A DNA stretch of 64,000 nt from Onstottus_B sp049273855 (GTDB lineage: Bacteria > Acidobacteriota > Blastocatellia > UBA7656), in assembly GCA_049273855.1 (NCBI GenBank), contig JBASRN010000341.1:1-64000 (forward strand), read 5' to 3'. Both the position numbers and the translations under genes were made by a program. The stretch's first letter is position 1, and each line of letters opens with the position of its first letter. Shown in pieces: positions 34,189 through 43,293 of the stretch. The notes under the pieces are model-generated. The model was not told the origin of the DNA. It did no database searches and saw only the letters and a list, made by a program, of their open reading frames with translations.

Positions 34189-34433
34189 AGTCCGCTTCTG
34201 CGACGCTAAACGGATCCAAGTATGATCAATGCCCGCTCCTCACGTCGTATTATCCTAATGTGAAACTCACTATGGACAACCCCCAGCCAGCGCAATTGGA
34301 TTCAATTGAGGCCCTTGTTCACCGGGCGTCGGTGGTTGGAGGGCCGGAATCTGCCTTTCACGGCGGGCCTCGTGAGATGCAAGATAACTAAGCGCGACGA
34401 TCTGTCTCGAACACGAGAGGTGGAGGAAAAGAA
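34189..34433. other. Intergenic region with a 39-codon open frame
   Basis: 245 bases before the cupin gene. An ATG at 34272 opens 39 codons to a TAA at 34391, but without a Shine-Dalgarno sequence and without recognisable similarity; not called as a gene. Confidence 0.4.
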
Positions 34434-34796
34434 ATGCTTGGAGTAGCGTTGAAGCGATTTGAGGACCCTGATGAAGTACGTCTGTTTGAGAAAGGAAGGT
34501 TTGAAATTGTCAAAATCGGAGGCATGACCATAGGCAAAGCAACGTATGAGCCGGGATGGAAGTGGTCACAACACGTAAGCCCTACAGCGGGGACTCCATT
34601 CTGTGAGGTTGAACACGTCGGGATGGTGATCTCGGGCAGAGCAACGGCGGCTATGAAAGACGGAGGAGTATACGAGCTCGTGCCGGGGACAGTTTTTTAT
34701 GTGCCGCCAATCGCACACGACAGTTGGGTTGTCGGAGATGAGCCTTATGTATCGCTGCATTTCTTGGGAGCGGAACGGTACACGAAAACAGGGTAA
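34434..34796 (+). CDS. Small cupin-domain protein
   Basis: 120 residues preceded by GAGGTGGAGGAAAAG. Single conserved cupin barrel: metal-ligand candidates His47, Glu58 and His60 near WSQHVSP and CEVEHVGMV, the GRATAAMKDGG strand and a second motif PGTVFYVPPIAHDSWVVGD with His94. Such small cupins act as isomerases, dioxygenases or sensors; none can be chosen. Its composition is somewhat less GC-rich than the neighbours. Confidence 0.82.
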   Translation: MLGVALKRFEDPDEVRLFEKGRFEIVKIGGMTIGKATYEPGWKWSQHVSPTAGTPFCEVEHVGMVISGRATAAMKDGGVYELVPGTVFYVPPIAHDSWVVGDEPYVSLHFLGAERYTKTG

Positions 34797-34902
34797 TCGA
34801 ACCTCAACATGAGGACTGTACTCCTCACCTGCGCGCCTTGATCAGCGCATCAACGGGCACCTATACTTTTTTGGTTAATCACACGCCGACACGGGGGAAT
34901 CC

Positions 34903-35205
34903 ATGCCGATATCGAAGGCTGACGTGGAGAAGATCGCCGAGCTTGCCCGTCTGGAGCTGACCGTCGAAGAGACCGAGTCGTTAACCGGTCAACTCAGCTC
35001 AATTCTCGGTCACATCGACAAGCTGAACGAGCTGGATACCACAGACGTGCAGCCAATGTCGCACTGCTCGACTGTGGACGCCGATACTGAGTACGCCCGC
35101 CGCGACGATCTGGTCCGCCCGAGCCTTGGCCAGCGCCTTGCCATCGAGAATGCCCCCGAGGCGGAAGCGGGATACTTCAGAGTCCCGAGGGTCATCGGCG
35201 GATAG
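34903..35205 (+). CDS. gatC: Asp/Glu-tRNA amidotransferase subunit C
   Basis: 100 residues. Starts MPISKADVEKIAELARLEL, with the usual TDVQPMSH motif and C-terminal YFRVPRVI tail that wraps around GatA. GatC stabilises the GatA-GatB pair. 35 bases upstream of gatA; gatB is not in the window. Presence of the amidotransferase implies that Gln-tRNA or Asn-tRNA is made indirectly from Glu/Asp-tRNA. Confidence 0.96.
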   Translation: MPISKADVEKIAELARLELTVEETESLTGQLSSILGHIDKLNELDTTDVQPMSHCSTVDADTEYARRDDLVRPSLGQRLAIENAPEAEAGYFRVPRVIGG

Positions 35206-35240
35206 CTCTCTGTAATCGCGCTTCGCGGCTGGAGAACGAG

Positions 35241-36710
35241 TTGGATTTTAGAAACCTAACCGCAGCTTCGCTCCGAAAAATGATCGCCTCGCGCGAGACA
35301 AGCGCGGTCGAAGTCTGCCGCAGCGCGCTCGACCGTATCGAGCGTTTGTCCGAGCTGAACGCGTTCATAACGACCACGGCCGAGTCGGCCCTGGCCGACG
35401 CCGATCGGATAGATCGCGCCGCTGAGAAGGGCGATCCGCTCCCGAAGCTTGCGGGCGCGGTCATCGCCATCAAAGACAACATGGTTATGCGCGGCGTGCG
35501 TACGACAGCCGGCTCCCGGATACTGTCCAACTACAAGCCACCGGACACCGCAACCGCAGTCGAGCGGCTGCAAGCGGCCGGCGCCATTATTGTCGGCAAA
35601 ACCAATCTCGACGAGTTCGCGATGGGCTCCTCGACGGAGAACTCGGCCTACGGTCCGGTCAAAAACCCCTGGGACACGGCGCGAGTGCCCGGTGGCTCGT
35701 CGGGCGGCTCCGCCGTTGCGGTAGCGGCTGGAATGACGATCGGCGCACTCGGGTCAGACACCGGGGGCTCGATTCGCCAACCAGCAAGCTTCTGTGGGAT
35801 CGTCGGACTCAAGCCGACTTACGGACGCGTGTCGCGTTACGGATTGATAGCGTTCGGATCTTCGCTCGACCAGATCGGTCCGTTTACAAACTCAGTCGAG
35901 GACGCCGCGGCGATCCTCGACGTGACCGCCGGACGCGACCCGAACGATTCAACTTCGAGCAAGATCGACGTTGCCGATTACTCTTTGGCGATCACCCGCG
36001 ACGTGCGCGGGCTGCGAGTCGGAATCCCGCGCGAGTACTACGGCGAAGGGCTAGACCCGGAAGTCAAAGCTACGATCAAAGCGGCAATCAAGAAGTTCGA
36101 CGGGCTTGGTGCAAGGATAGTGGACGTCAGCCTCCCGCACACTGAGTACGCAGTTCCTGTCTACTACTTGATCGCCACCGCCGAAGCAAGCTCGAACCTG
36201 GCCCGCTTCGACGGCGTGCGATATGGCTTTCGCGCGGAAGAACCGGGCACCTTGAAGGAAATGTACAGCCGGACTCGCAACCAGGGATTCGGGGCAGAGG
36301 TGAAGCGGCGAATAATGCTGGGAACCTACGCCCTGTCGGCAGGGTATTACGACGCGTACTATGGCAAAGCTCAAAAGGTGCGCGCGCTGATCGAGCGGGA
36401 CTTCAGAAATGCGTTTGCATCCTGTGATGTGATCGCGACGCCGACCGCTCCGACCGCCGCGTTCAAGCTCGGCGAGAAAACCGACAACCCGCTCGAGATG
36501 TATCTGTCGGACATTTACACCATCACCGCCAACCTCGCGGGAGTGCCCGGCATAAGCTTGCCCTGCGGTCTTTCTTCAATCGGTTTGCCGATCGGCATAC
36601 AACTGATCGGCCGGCACTTCGATGAAGCGACGTTGCTGCGAGCGGCTCACAATCTGGAACAGGCCCTGGGATTCGAATCAACACCACCCGCAATTCGGAG
36701 CGACGGTTAG
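35241..36710 (+). CDS. gatA: Asp/Glu-tRNA amidotransferase subunit A
   Basis: 489 residues from TTG 35241, preceded by GGAG. Amidase signature family with the Ser-cisSer-Lys triad Lys78, Ser153 and Ser177, in AIKDN, GGSSGGSAV and GSDTGGSIRQPA. It releases ammonia from glutamine and passes it to GatB. Normal length. Followed by a family B hairpin that begins three bases after the stop. Confidence 0.97.
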   Translation: MDFRNLTAASLRKMIASRETSAVEVCRSALDRIERLSELNAFITTTAESALADADRIDRAAEKGDPLPKLAGAVIAIKDNMVMRGVRTTAGSRILSNYKPPDTATAVERLQAAGAIIVGKTNLDEFAMGSSTENSAYGPVKNPWDTARVPGGSSGGSAVAVAAGMTIGALGSDTGGSIRQPASFCGIVGLKPTYGRVSRYGLIAFGSSLDQIGPFTNSVEDAAAILDVTAGRDPNDSTSSKIDVADYSLAITRDVRGLRVGIPREYYGEGLDPEVKATIKAAIKKFDGLGARIVDVSLPHTEYAVPVYYLIATAEASSNLARFDGVRYGFRAEEPGTLKEMYSRTRNQGFGAEVKRRIMLGTYALSAGYYDAYYGKAQKVRALIERDFRNAFASCDVIATPTAPTAAFKLGEKTDNPLEMYLSDIYTITANLAGVPGISLPCGLSSIGLPIGIQLIGRHFDEATLLRAAHNLEQALGFESTPPAIRSDG

Positions 36711-36713
36711 GAG

Positions 36714-36810
36714 CCTGTACGGGCGAGCCATCCGTTACCGCCCCTCAGCGAACACTGCGTACATAAGCGGCGCGCGTTGCTATGAGGGGCGTCACGGGCC
36801 ACCCGTACAT
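36714..36810. repeat. Intergenic palindromic repeat, family B
   Basis: CCTGTACGGGCGAGCCATCC at the left end and GGGCCACCCGTACA at the right end, with CCGCCCCTCAGCG facing TATGAGGGGCG inside. Lies between gatA and the DMT transporter; a late start of the transporter avoids it. Confidence 0.82.
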
Positions 36811-36818
36811 GAAGAACA

Positions 36819-37820
36819 TTGGTTGAAGCGCCAAAGACAACACAGTTGCCGGAAGCACGGGCCGAGGCACCTGCCGAGAGCCGCTACGGCAGCACCGACG
36901 CTCTTTTGTTGCTGATGACGCTCGTTTGGGGAGCGAACTTCACCGCCATCAAGTATTCGATCGAAGACTTGCTGCCTCTCAGCTTTAACGGGCTCCGATT
37001 CGCCATAGCTTCGGTCGTGATGCTAGCAGCCGCGTTCGCGACGGGTCACAACCTGAAAGTCGCAAAAGGCGACGGTTGGCGATTGTTCGGTCTTGGTCTG
37101 CTGGCAAACACCTTTTACCAGTCGGTGTTTATCCTCGGAATGGCCCGCACTCGAGCAGGCAACGCCGCGCTGATCCTTGCCACTACTCCGCTCGTCACGG
37201 CGATCATCGGGAGGATTTTAAGACGAGAATACTTCACCGCGCGGGGCGTCTTCGGGTTGGTGCTGGCCTTTGGGGGAATAATCTTGATCATCCTTGCCGG
37301 CCACAACGAGGTCTCACTCCAAGAAACACTACTCGGCGATTGCCTGCTGGTTGTGGCGACACTCTTCTGGTCCCTGTACACCGTAGGGTCGAAGCGGTTG
37401 ATTCACACTTACGGTTCGATGAAAACGACGACGATAATGATGACGACTGGGACACCGGTGCTGCTGCTGGTATGCGCGCCTTCACTGCTGCGGCAAGATT
37501 GGTCGCGGGTCAGGCCGATCGCGTGGGCGGGCCTGATCTACAGCGCATTGCTGGCCATAGCGCTGGCCTACATCATTTGGAATCACGGCGTGCGGAGAAT
37601 CGGTTCGACTCGAACGGCAATCTATTCGAACATCACCCCGATTGTCGCTATGCTTGTCGCGTGGCCGGCGCTCGGTGAAGTTCCAACCCCGGGCCAAGTC
37701 GCGGGTGCACTAGTCATCTTCTATGGTGTTTACCTTGTGCGCCGCGGGATGATTGCGATCGTTCCAGAGCTGATCGAGGAAGAGCTCGAGGAGGCTGGTC
37801 TTGGTCCCGGTAAGAACTGA
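36819..37820 (+). CDS. DMT-superfamily transporter, two EamA domains
   Basis: 333 residues from TTG 36819. A polar tail (1-25), then ten hydrophobic helices in two EamA repeats (about 27-160 and 172-315), with VWGANFTAIKYSIEDL in the first. A Glu-rich C-terminal tail follows. Substrate unknown. The start codon is a weak point: no clear Shine-Dalgarno sequence, and it lies nine bases after the family B repeat. Confidence 0.85.
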   Translation: MVEAPKTTQLPEARAEAPAESRYGSTDALLLLMTLVWGANFTAIKYSIEDLLPLSFNGLRFAIASVVMLAAAFATGHNLKVAKGDGWRLFGLGLLANTFYQSVFILGMARTRAGNAALILATTPLVTAIIGRILRREYFTARGVFGLVLAFGGIILIILAGHNEVSLQETLLGDCLLVVATLFWSLYTVGSKRLIHTYGSMKTTTIMMTTGTPVLLLVCAPSLLRQDWSRVRPIAWAGLIYSALLAIALAYIIWNHGVRRIGSTRTAIYSNITPIVAMLVAWPALGEVPTPGQVAGALVIFYGVYLVRRGMIAIVPELIEEELEEAGLGPGKN

Positions 37821-37862
37821 CGGCAGTCTATGCCGGGGTCTTAACCATCGGAGCACACAGAT

Positions 37863-39134
37863 ATGTCGGAAACCGCGGCTCAGCCGCCGATTCAACTGAC
37901 GATCCGCGAAGTCCTTAAAATCAGATCCGTTCGGCGTCTTTGGCTGGCTCAGATAATCAGCGTCTTTGGCGACTTTCTGGCGATCTTCGCAGTGCTCAGC
38001 TACGCGTCATTCAACCTGCAAGCCACCGCCACACAAATAACCTGGATCAGCGTTTCTTTCATGATTCCGTTCGCCTTTGTGGGTCCGGTCGCCGGGGTCT
38101 TTGTTGACAGGTGGAACGTCAAGAGAACAATGATAGCCAGTGATCTTATCCGTGCCGGGCTTGCGCTGGGACTGGTTTTCGCCGGAACGCTCGGTCAAGT
38201 CTACGCGATTCTGTTCTTGTTGAGCGTGGTTTCGACGTTCTTCGTGCCTGCGCAGACGGTCACCTTGCGCACCGTGGTGCCGCGTGAAGGATTGTTGGCT
38301 GCGAACTCGCTTATCCAGCAGGCATTTCAGATCATGCGCATCGTCAGCCCGGCACTTGCCGGTGCGATGGTCGGCTGGTTCGGCGCCAGCTCCTGTTACT
38401 ACGTGGACAGCGTCAGTTACATCTTCTCCGCGTTGATGATCGCGACAATAGTCATCGCGCGCGAGCCCTCGGTTCCGCCAAAGGGCAGCCATCCGGTCAA
38501 ATCGATCCTGAACGATCTGGTAGCAGGATTGAGGTTCATCTTCACTCACGAGACAATCTCGTTTGTAATCCTGGCAATGGCTGCCGGGATGTTTGCGATC
38601 TCCTGCTTTGGGCCACTGATCGCGGTCTACGTTCGCGATGAACTCCACGCAACATCGCTGGCATTCGGCATTATCAACTCTTTGATAGGCGTCGGGATGA
38701 TCGCTGGCACGCTAGTCATGAACCGGTTGGCTCAAAAGCTCTCGAAGACACACCTGGCGCTTTGCGGATTGTTGACGATGGGGGGGTTCGTACTGATCCT
38801 GGCCGCTTCCAAGACCGTGGCCGCCGCCTCGATCAGCATGTTCGGAGTCGGAGTCGGCGTTATTTTTGTATTCGTCTCCGCGCAAACACTCATGCAGGGT
38901 CAAACCCCGATGGAGTTGATCGGGCGTGTCAGCAGCGCCGTGATGTCCGTTCTGTCATTTGCGCAGTTGATCGGTCTGGTTTTCTCGGGATCGCTCGCCC
39001 AGGCGCTCGGCATCACGAAGCTGTTTTATGCGAGCGCCGCAATGCTCGTCTTGATGACGGTCTTCGGCTATTTTCGTTTGCCAAAGCAAGCTGCTATCCC
39101 CCTAACGTCATCTCAGCAACAACCGGCCGACTAG
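37863..39134 (+). CDS. MFS transporter
   Basis: 423 residues with 12 hydrophobic helices. The motif between helices 2 and 3 is seen as GVFVDRWNVKRTM (about 79-91), and the overall pattern (WLAQIISVFGDFLAIFAVL..., PRVSSAVMSVLSFAQLIGLV-like end) is that of the MFS_3 group that includes the enterobactin exporter EntS and macrolide exporters. Substrate unknown, export direction likely. It converges with the LSm-like gene. Confidence 0.88.
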   Translation: MSETAAQPPIQLTIREVLKIRSVRRLWLAQIISVFGDFLAIFAVLSYASFNLQATATQITWISVSFMIPFAFVGPVAGVFVDRWNVKRTMIASDLIRAGLALGLVFAGTLGQVYAILFLLSVVSTFFVPAQTVTLRTVVPREGLLAANSLIQQAFQIMRIVSPALAGAMVGWFGASSCYYVDSVSYIFSALMIATIVIAREPSVPPKGSHPVKSILNDLVAGLRFIFTHETISFVILAMAAGMFAISCFGPLIAVYVRDELHATSLAFGIINSLIGVGMIAGTLVMNRLAQKLSKTHLALCGLLTMGGFVLILAASKTVAAASISMFGVGVGVIFVFVSAQTLMQGQTPMELIGRVSSAVMSVLSFAQLIGLVFSGSLAQALGITKLFYASAAMLVLMTVFGYFRLPKQAAIPLTSSQQQPAD

Positions 39135-39185
39135 CATCCGGTCCCTCAGGGCAGCCCGCTGGAGCAGGGACACGCCACCGGATGC
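39134..39185. terminator. Candidate bidirectional hairpin between convergent genes
   Basis: GCATCCGGTCCCT (39134-39146) faces AGGGA (39166-39170) and ACCGGATGC (39177-39185), a 9-bp perfect outer stem and a 5-bp inner stem. It lies between the convergent MFS and LSm-like genes and covers the last codons of the latter. No T-run, so the assignment is tentative. Confidence 0.5.
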
Positions 39186-39592
39186 TTCAGAAGGATGGAG
39201 ACTTGACACACCGGCGTGGTGATCGCAAAAACCGCGATCACCAGCGGGGCTATCGCGATTTTCTTGAGCGCTTTCAGCACAGGGTTTCTGTCTTGTATTG
39301 TCGCGACGTCAGAATAGGCGATGTGTTCAACTGCTCCCGGACCTAACAATTCGTGCGTATGTTGGATTGAGAAATCATTCTCTGACAACGAAGTGACGAG
39401 TCCGCTGACGCTCGAGCCATTCTTCAGCTTAACGATCACTCGTTTGAAACGCTGTCTCGCTATCGCGATCCGAACGTCGGCATCCGAGACGACAATTTGA
39501 TCGTCCTTCTGTTTGTTCTGCGCCCGGCCCGGCCCGGCAGTCGCACCGAGCGAGGCCACGATCAAACCACAAAACATCGTCTTCCACTGCAT
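39146..39592 (-). CDS. LSm-like exported or membrane protein
   Basis: 148 residues from ATG 39592, with AGGAGGAAGC directly upstream. N-terminal signal sequence (QWKTMFCGLIVASLGATAG). Residues about 51-101 form the strand-turn pattern of an LSm-like domain: RVIVKLKNGSSVSGLV, LSENDFSIQ and HIAYSDVATIQ. A hydrophobic segment (about 112-133) and a Cys-containing tail follow. Such LSm-like secreted proteins are frequent in acidobacteria and have no known role. It follows an outer-membrane barrel gene by 38 bases. Confidence 0.72.
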   Translation of the reverse strand: MQWKTMFCGLIVASLGATAGPGRAQNKQKDDQIVVSDADVRIAIARQRFKRVIVKLKNGSSVSGLVTSLSENDFSIQHTHELLGPGAVEHIAYSDVATIQDRNPVLKALKKIAIAPLVIAVFAITTPVCQVSILLKHPVACPCSSGLP

Positions 39593-39630
39593 GCTTCCTC
39601 CTGAAACCGTAAGCAGCCATCCGGGCAGGT

Positions 39631-40116
39631 TCATCGAAACGACAATCCGACTCGGAAGCCGTACAGGTGTGGGGTGTCGCTTGAAAAAATGTGATCGCGA
39701 AACTCGAACCGAAGCCCGAGGCGCGGACGCACCCAATACTGAACACCGCCGCCGAAGTTTCCGCCGCCGCTGGCCCCGCTTCTGAAGGCTAACGAGAAGC
39801 CGCCGGTGACAAAAGGCACGAGCTTCTGATTCGACCTCGGCCTAACAAAGTGATAGGCGACGTTCGTCGACAGAATACCGATCCCGTCGCCCAGATCTTC
39901 AAACGGGGAAAGGTAACCAACCTCGGCGCCAAGCCCGAGGCTCTTGTAAACCAGTCCTTCACCGCCGCCGCCCACATGCAACGTCGCGACTGAACTCGAC
40001 GTTCCGCCGACCGCACCGAACCCGTAGCCCCACGCTCGCGGCTCGCTCGTTGTTTGCCCGAAGGCCGCTGCCTGACCAAGAACAAAGAATGACACAACCA
40101 TCACAAGTCGTCGCAT
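39631..40116 (-). CDS. Outer-membrane beta-barrel protein
   Basis: 161 residues. A signal peptide (about 1-21, MRRLVMVVSFFVLGQAAAFG) precedes alternating strands with Gly and aromatic residues; the protein ends in FRVGLSFR, where a terminal Phe-X is the expected BAM signal. The size suggests an eight-stranded barrel like OmpX/OmpW relatives. Preceded by AGGAGAG. Likely cotranscribed with the LSm-like gene. Confidence 0.75.
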   Translation of the reverse strand: MRRLVMVVSFFVLGQAAAFGQTTSEPRAWGYGFGAVGGTSSSVATLHVGGGGEGLVYKSLGLGAEVGYLSPFEDLGDGIGILSTNVAYHFVRPRSNQKLVPFVTGGFSLAFRSGASGGGNFGGGVQYWVRPRLGLRFEFRDHIFSSDTPHLYGFRVGLSFR

Positions 40117-40289
40117 CGTTCCGCTCTCCTTTTCTTCTGCTCAAATGAGTGCCGCTCGGGATTGAATCGAGCTGACACTCTCCGGGCAACCGGGATGCCA
40201 GAACCGACAGTACGTCGTTGCAGTGATTAACGGGTCCCGCTGCTGGACAGGCGCAGTTATTGGTTGCCGAACGACATGCGATTGTTGCA

Positions 40290-40341
40290 TGTAGAAAAGA
40301 GAAAGGCGCGGCCGCCCTTAGTTGGGCCTTCGCCGCGCCTT
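40290..40341 (-). terminator. Intrinsic terminator downstream of the M28 peptidase
   Basis: On the minus strand a 10-bp perfect stem AAGGCGCGGC (complement of 40332-40341) / GCCGCGCCTT (complement of 40303-40312) is followed by TTTCTCTTTTC. It lies 40-90 bases downstream of the M28 stop codon. Confidence 0.75.
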
Positions 40342-40380
40342 GATTACGTGTCTGCGCTGGCTATCTTGCCGAAAGCCCGC

Positions 40381-41982
40381 TCAGGGCTTCTTATCTACAA
40401 CGATGCGATGGTCGAGGTTCGCAACTCGCCAGCCGGTTGCAAAGATCATTCGAGCGATTCGCTCCATCTTCATATAGTCGATCTTTTCCACGTCGTCCGT
40501 CGGCTTGTGATAGTCGCGGTGGACACCGGTGAAATAGAAGATCACCGGGATGCCGTGCTTGGCATAGTTGTAGTGGTCCGAGCGATAGTAGAACCGTTCG
40601 GGATGCTTCTCATCATTGTAGGTGTAGTCGAATCTCAGCCGCACCGTATCCAAATTCGTCTGCTCGTTTAGCTGATTGAGTTCCGTGGAAAGCTTGTCTG
40701 CGCCGATGACATACAAAGAATCCTTGTCAGTGAGGGCGCGATTGCGAGGATCGGTGTCGCCTTCGGGCCGGCTGCGCCCGACCATGTCTATGTTGAAGTT
40801 CGCCACAAGCCGCTCCATCGGCACTACCGGCTCGTAGTCGGCATTGAACTCCGACCCAAACAAGCCAAGCTCTTCACCGGTGTGAAAGATGACCAGTATC
40901 GATCGCCTGGGCCGCGGTCCAACCGAGAGCGCTTGCGCGATCTCGAGCACCGAAACCGTGCCCGACCCGTCGTCGTCTGCACCGTTGTAGACTTCGCCGT
41001 TATCGGCGGTCTTCAGGTGATCGTAGTGAGCGCTGAAGACCACGTACTCCTCTTTGAGCTTGGCGTCCGTGCCTTCCAGTATTCCTGCGACGTTCTGGGC
41101 AAGTGGCGCTTCCTTGATGTCGACTCGCAAGCGGACATCAGCGTTCGCCGGAATCACCATTGGCCGCAGATGTTGGTTGGCGGGAGAGGTGAGATCGGCG
41201 CTCTCTTTGCCCATGACCCTTGCAAGGGCTTTGATCAAGTCCGGACCGGCGGTGACCAAGGGAACAACCTTGCCCGATGCAGACCGTCGCGGCGGTAGCC
41301 CTAGTTGTTGCTGGCTTGCAAGGAAGGACATCACTTCGTTCCAGGTGGAGAGCACCTGAGCTTCGGGGATCTTTATAACGCCGGCAGCTCCCCGCGCGTG
41401 CGCGGCCCGCTCGACTTGATCGTCGGCACTAAGACGAATTCCCTTCAAGGATTCGGGAACGCCCTCGATTGCGACAACTATCTTGTTCTTAACGATCAGA
41501 CCCGCGTAATCATCGTATTGATTCACTGGCGAAGCTATCCCGTAGCTCACAAACACCAGGTCGCCGCTGAAGCTGATATCCTCCGGGGTTTCGACTGCAA
41601 ATCCGGTCCCGTAACCAAAACGCTGCTCCGACCCCGAAACGTCAATCGAGACGTGACTGTTTTTCAAGTCGATGTTGCGATAACTGAGCGGCACTCTTTG
41701 AAAAAACGACCCGTCGCGCGCTGCGCCGCGATAACCGTAGGACTCCAATTGAGACGCCAGATAGCGCGCGGCTACGCGGTTCGAAGGGCTCAGCGTGTAG
41801 CGGCCGCCAAGCTCGTCGGAAGCGAGAAAGCTCAAGTGCTTTTTGAGATCGCGCGCTGTTATTGTGGACGTGGATTCGGCCGCCGGAAGCGGAAGGTTCG
41901 CAGCGCTGCCAGTCGGCTGTAACGAGAGGGCAAGTAGCAAAAATACTGCCGGCCCTTGCCTAAAGAGTCGACGTTGATTCAT
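40381..41982 (-). CDS. M28-family zinc aminopeptidase with PA domain
   Basis: 533 residues. Signal peptide (about 1-27), then a protease-associated domain inserted near residues 140-290. The M28 zinc site is complete: His in SAHYDH, bridging Asp in NGADDDGSG, catalytic Glu in HTGEELG, Asp in DMVGR and His in VHRDYH. These enzymes remove N-terminal residues from peptides in the periplasm. It is the last gene of a minus-strand run with the two M16 subunits, 12 bases after the second one, so the three may degrade imported or secreted peptides together. Confidence 0.93.
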   Translation of the reverse strand: MNQRRLFRQGPAVFLLLALSLQPTGSAANLPLPAAESTSTITARDLKKHLSFLASDELGGRYTLSPSNRVAARYLASQLESYGYRGAARDGSFFQRVPLSYRNIDLKNSHVSIDVSGSEQRFGYGTGFAVETPEDISFSGDLVFVSYGIASPVNQYDDYAGLIVKNKIVVAIEGVPESLKGIRLSADDQVERAAHARGAAGVIKIPEAQVLSTWNEVMSFLASQQQLGLPPRRSASGKVVPLVTAGPDLIKALARVMGKESADLTSPANQHLRPMVIPANADVRLRVDIKEAPLAQNVAGILEGTDAKLKEEYVVFSAHYDHLKTADNGEVYNGADDDGSGTVSVLEIAQALSVGPRPRRSILVIFHTGEELGLFGSEFNADYEPVVPMERLVANFNIDMVGRSRPEGDTDPRNRALTDKDSLYVIGADKLSTELNQLNEQTNLDTVRLRFDYTYNDEKHPERFYYRSDHYNYAKHGIPVIFYFTGVHRDYHKPTDDVEKIDYMKMERIARMIFATGWRVANLDHRIVVDKKP

Positions 41983-41994
41983 GAAACTCCTTGT

Positions 41995-43293
41995 TTATCG
42001 CATAACCCCTGCGCTCGCCGGTCCAACCACAACCGTCGTCAAGCGCTCGGGGTGTATATGCTTGCGTGTAACGCGGGTGACGTCTTCGACTGTCACAGCG
42101 CGAATCAGATCGGGATATTTCTCGAGATAGTCGAACCCCAGAGTGTAAGTCTCAGCCTCGAGCATGAACTCGGCGACTTGCCCGTTCCGCTGAAAGCGAA
42201 GCACGAAGCTTCCAGTAAGATACGACTTAGCTATTTCGAGTTCTTCCTCGGTTACACCCTCTTCGACGATTCGCGTGATCTCGCCTCGCAACCCGGCGCG
42301 CGCCCGGTTGAGGTTCGCCGGCGCGGTCCCAATGTAGGCTACGAAGCGTCCCGGATCAACTCCTGCGCTTGAAGTGATATTTGCGAACGTTGAGTAGGCC
42401 AGCCCTTGTTCGTCGCGTAGAATCCGTGGGATGCGCGATGTGAACCCGGGGCTTGAACCGAGAATCGTGTCCATCACCAGAAGCGCGTGATAATCGGGGT
42501 TCTTCCGTTCGATGCCCAAATGGCCGATGAAAACGTTCACTTGTTCCTTTGACGCCGAAACGTACTTCTCGATCGGTTGAGCATCGAAGCTCGGGCGCGG
42601 AACATCCGGCGACACGAAGTCCCTGGCTCGTTCCCATTCGCCAAGCGCTGACTTAACCCGCTCTATTGCCTCGTTAGTGTCGATGTCACCGGCAATCGCC
42701 AGCGCCGAGTTGTTGGGCACGTAGTATCGCCGATAAAACTCTTCGATTGCTGATCGCGAGAGTCGGCGCACGGTCTCTTCGTAGCCAACTGCTGGGCGAT
42801 GCTGAGGTGTGCCTCTGAAAATGATCTCGTTGAAAATATCCGAAGCCTGCGTGCGTGGAACATCCAGGCGACTCTTTATCTGCGCTGCGCGCCGCTCAAT
42901 CTGCTGGCTGACTTTGTCCTCGGGAAAGACCGCGTTCATCAACAAGTCGGACCCGATGTCCAGCACTAACTCGAAATCCTTGGAGAGCGAAACGACTGCG
43001 AGCCGGCTCGACTGATAGTCTCCGAAGGTCATCAAATGACCGCCGGTTGAGTCTACGGCTTCGGCTATCTGCTGTGACGTTCGCGTCGAGGTTCCTTCCT
43101 CGATCAGTTCAGCCGCCAGCGAAGCGAGTCCTGCTTTCTCGTCGGCCTCGAGCCGCGACCCCGCGCGTACGATCGCACTGATCGAGATCGAGGGCGTAGA
43201 GCGGTTCTCTGATACGAGGAGCACCAACCCGTTGGAGAGCACCACCCGCTCGACATTCAGCCTTACCCCCGCAGCCTTTCGGCTAACTGCCAC
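41995..43293 (-). CDS. M16-family peptidase, non-catalytic R/Y subunit
   Basis: 432 residues, two M16 half-domains. The zinc motif HxxEH is absent (the corresponding helix reads LASLAAELIEEGT), so it cannot cleave on its own. The C-terminal half has the substrate-binding arginine/tyrosine region QGLAYSTFAN and PGRFVAYIGT. This is the organisation of the second subunit in heterodimeric bacterial M16 peptidases and mitochondrial processing peptidase. Its start overlaps the end of the catalytic subunit by 11 bases. Confidence 0.92.
   Translation of the reverse strand: MAVSRKAAGVRLNVERVVLSNGLVLLVSENRSTPSISISAIVRAGSRLEADEKAGLASLAAELIEEGTSTRTSQQIAEAVDSTGGHLMTFGDYQSSRLAVVSLSKDFELVLDIGSDLLMNAVFPEDKVSQQIERRAAQIKSRLDVPRTQASDIFNEIIFRGTPQHRPAVGYEETVRRLSRSAIEEFYRRYYVPNNSALAIAGDIDTNEAIERVKSALGEWERARDFVSPDVPRPSFDAQPIEKYVSASKEQVNVFIGHLGIERKNPDYHALLVMDTILGSSPGFTSRIPRILRDEQGLAYSTFANITSSAGVDPGRFVAYIGTAPANLNRARAGLRGEITRIVEEGVTEEELEIAKSYLTGSFVLRFQRNGQVAEFMLEAETYTLGFDYLEKYPDLIRAVTVEDVTRVTRKHIHPERLTTVVVGPASAGVMR

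Noticed and set aside
34272..34391. 39-codon open frame upstream of the cupin gene
   Set aside because: No Shine-Dalgarno sequence, no recognisable family; could be chance.
40264..40671. 135-codon plus-strand frame at the end of the M28 gene
   Set aside because: Overlaps the terminator hairpin and is antisense to the peptidase.
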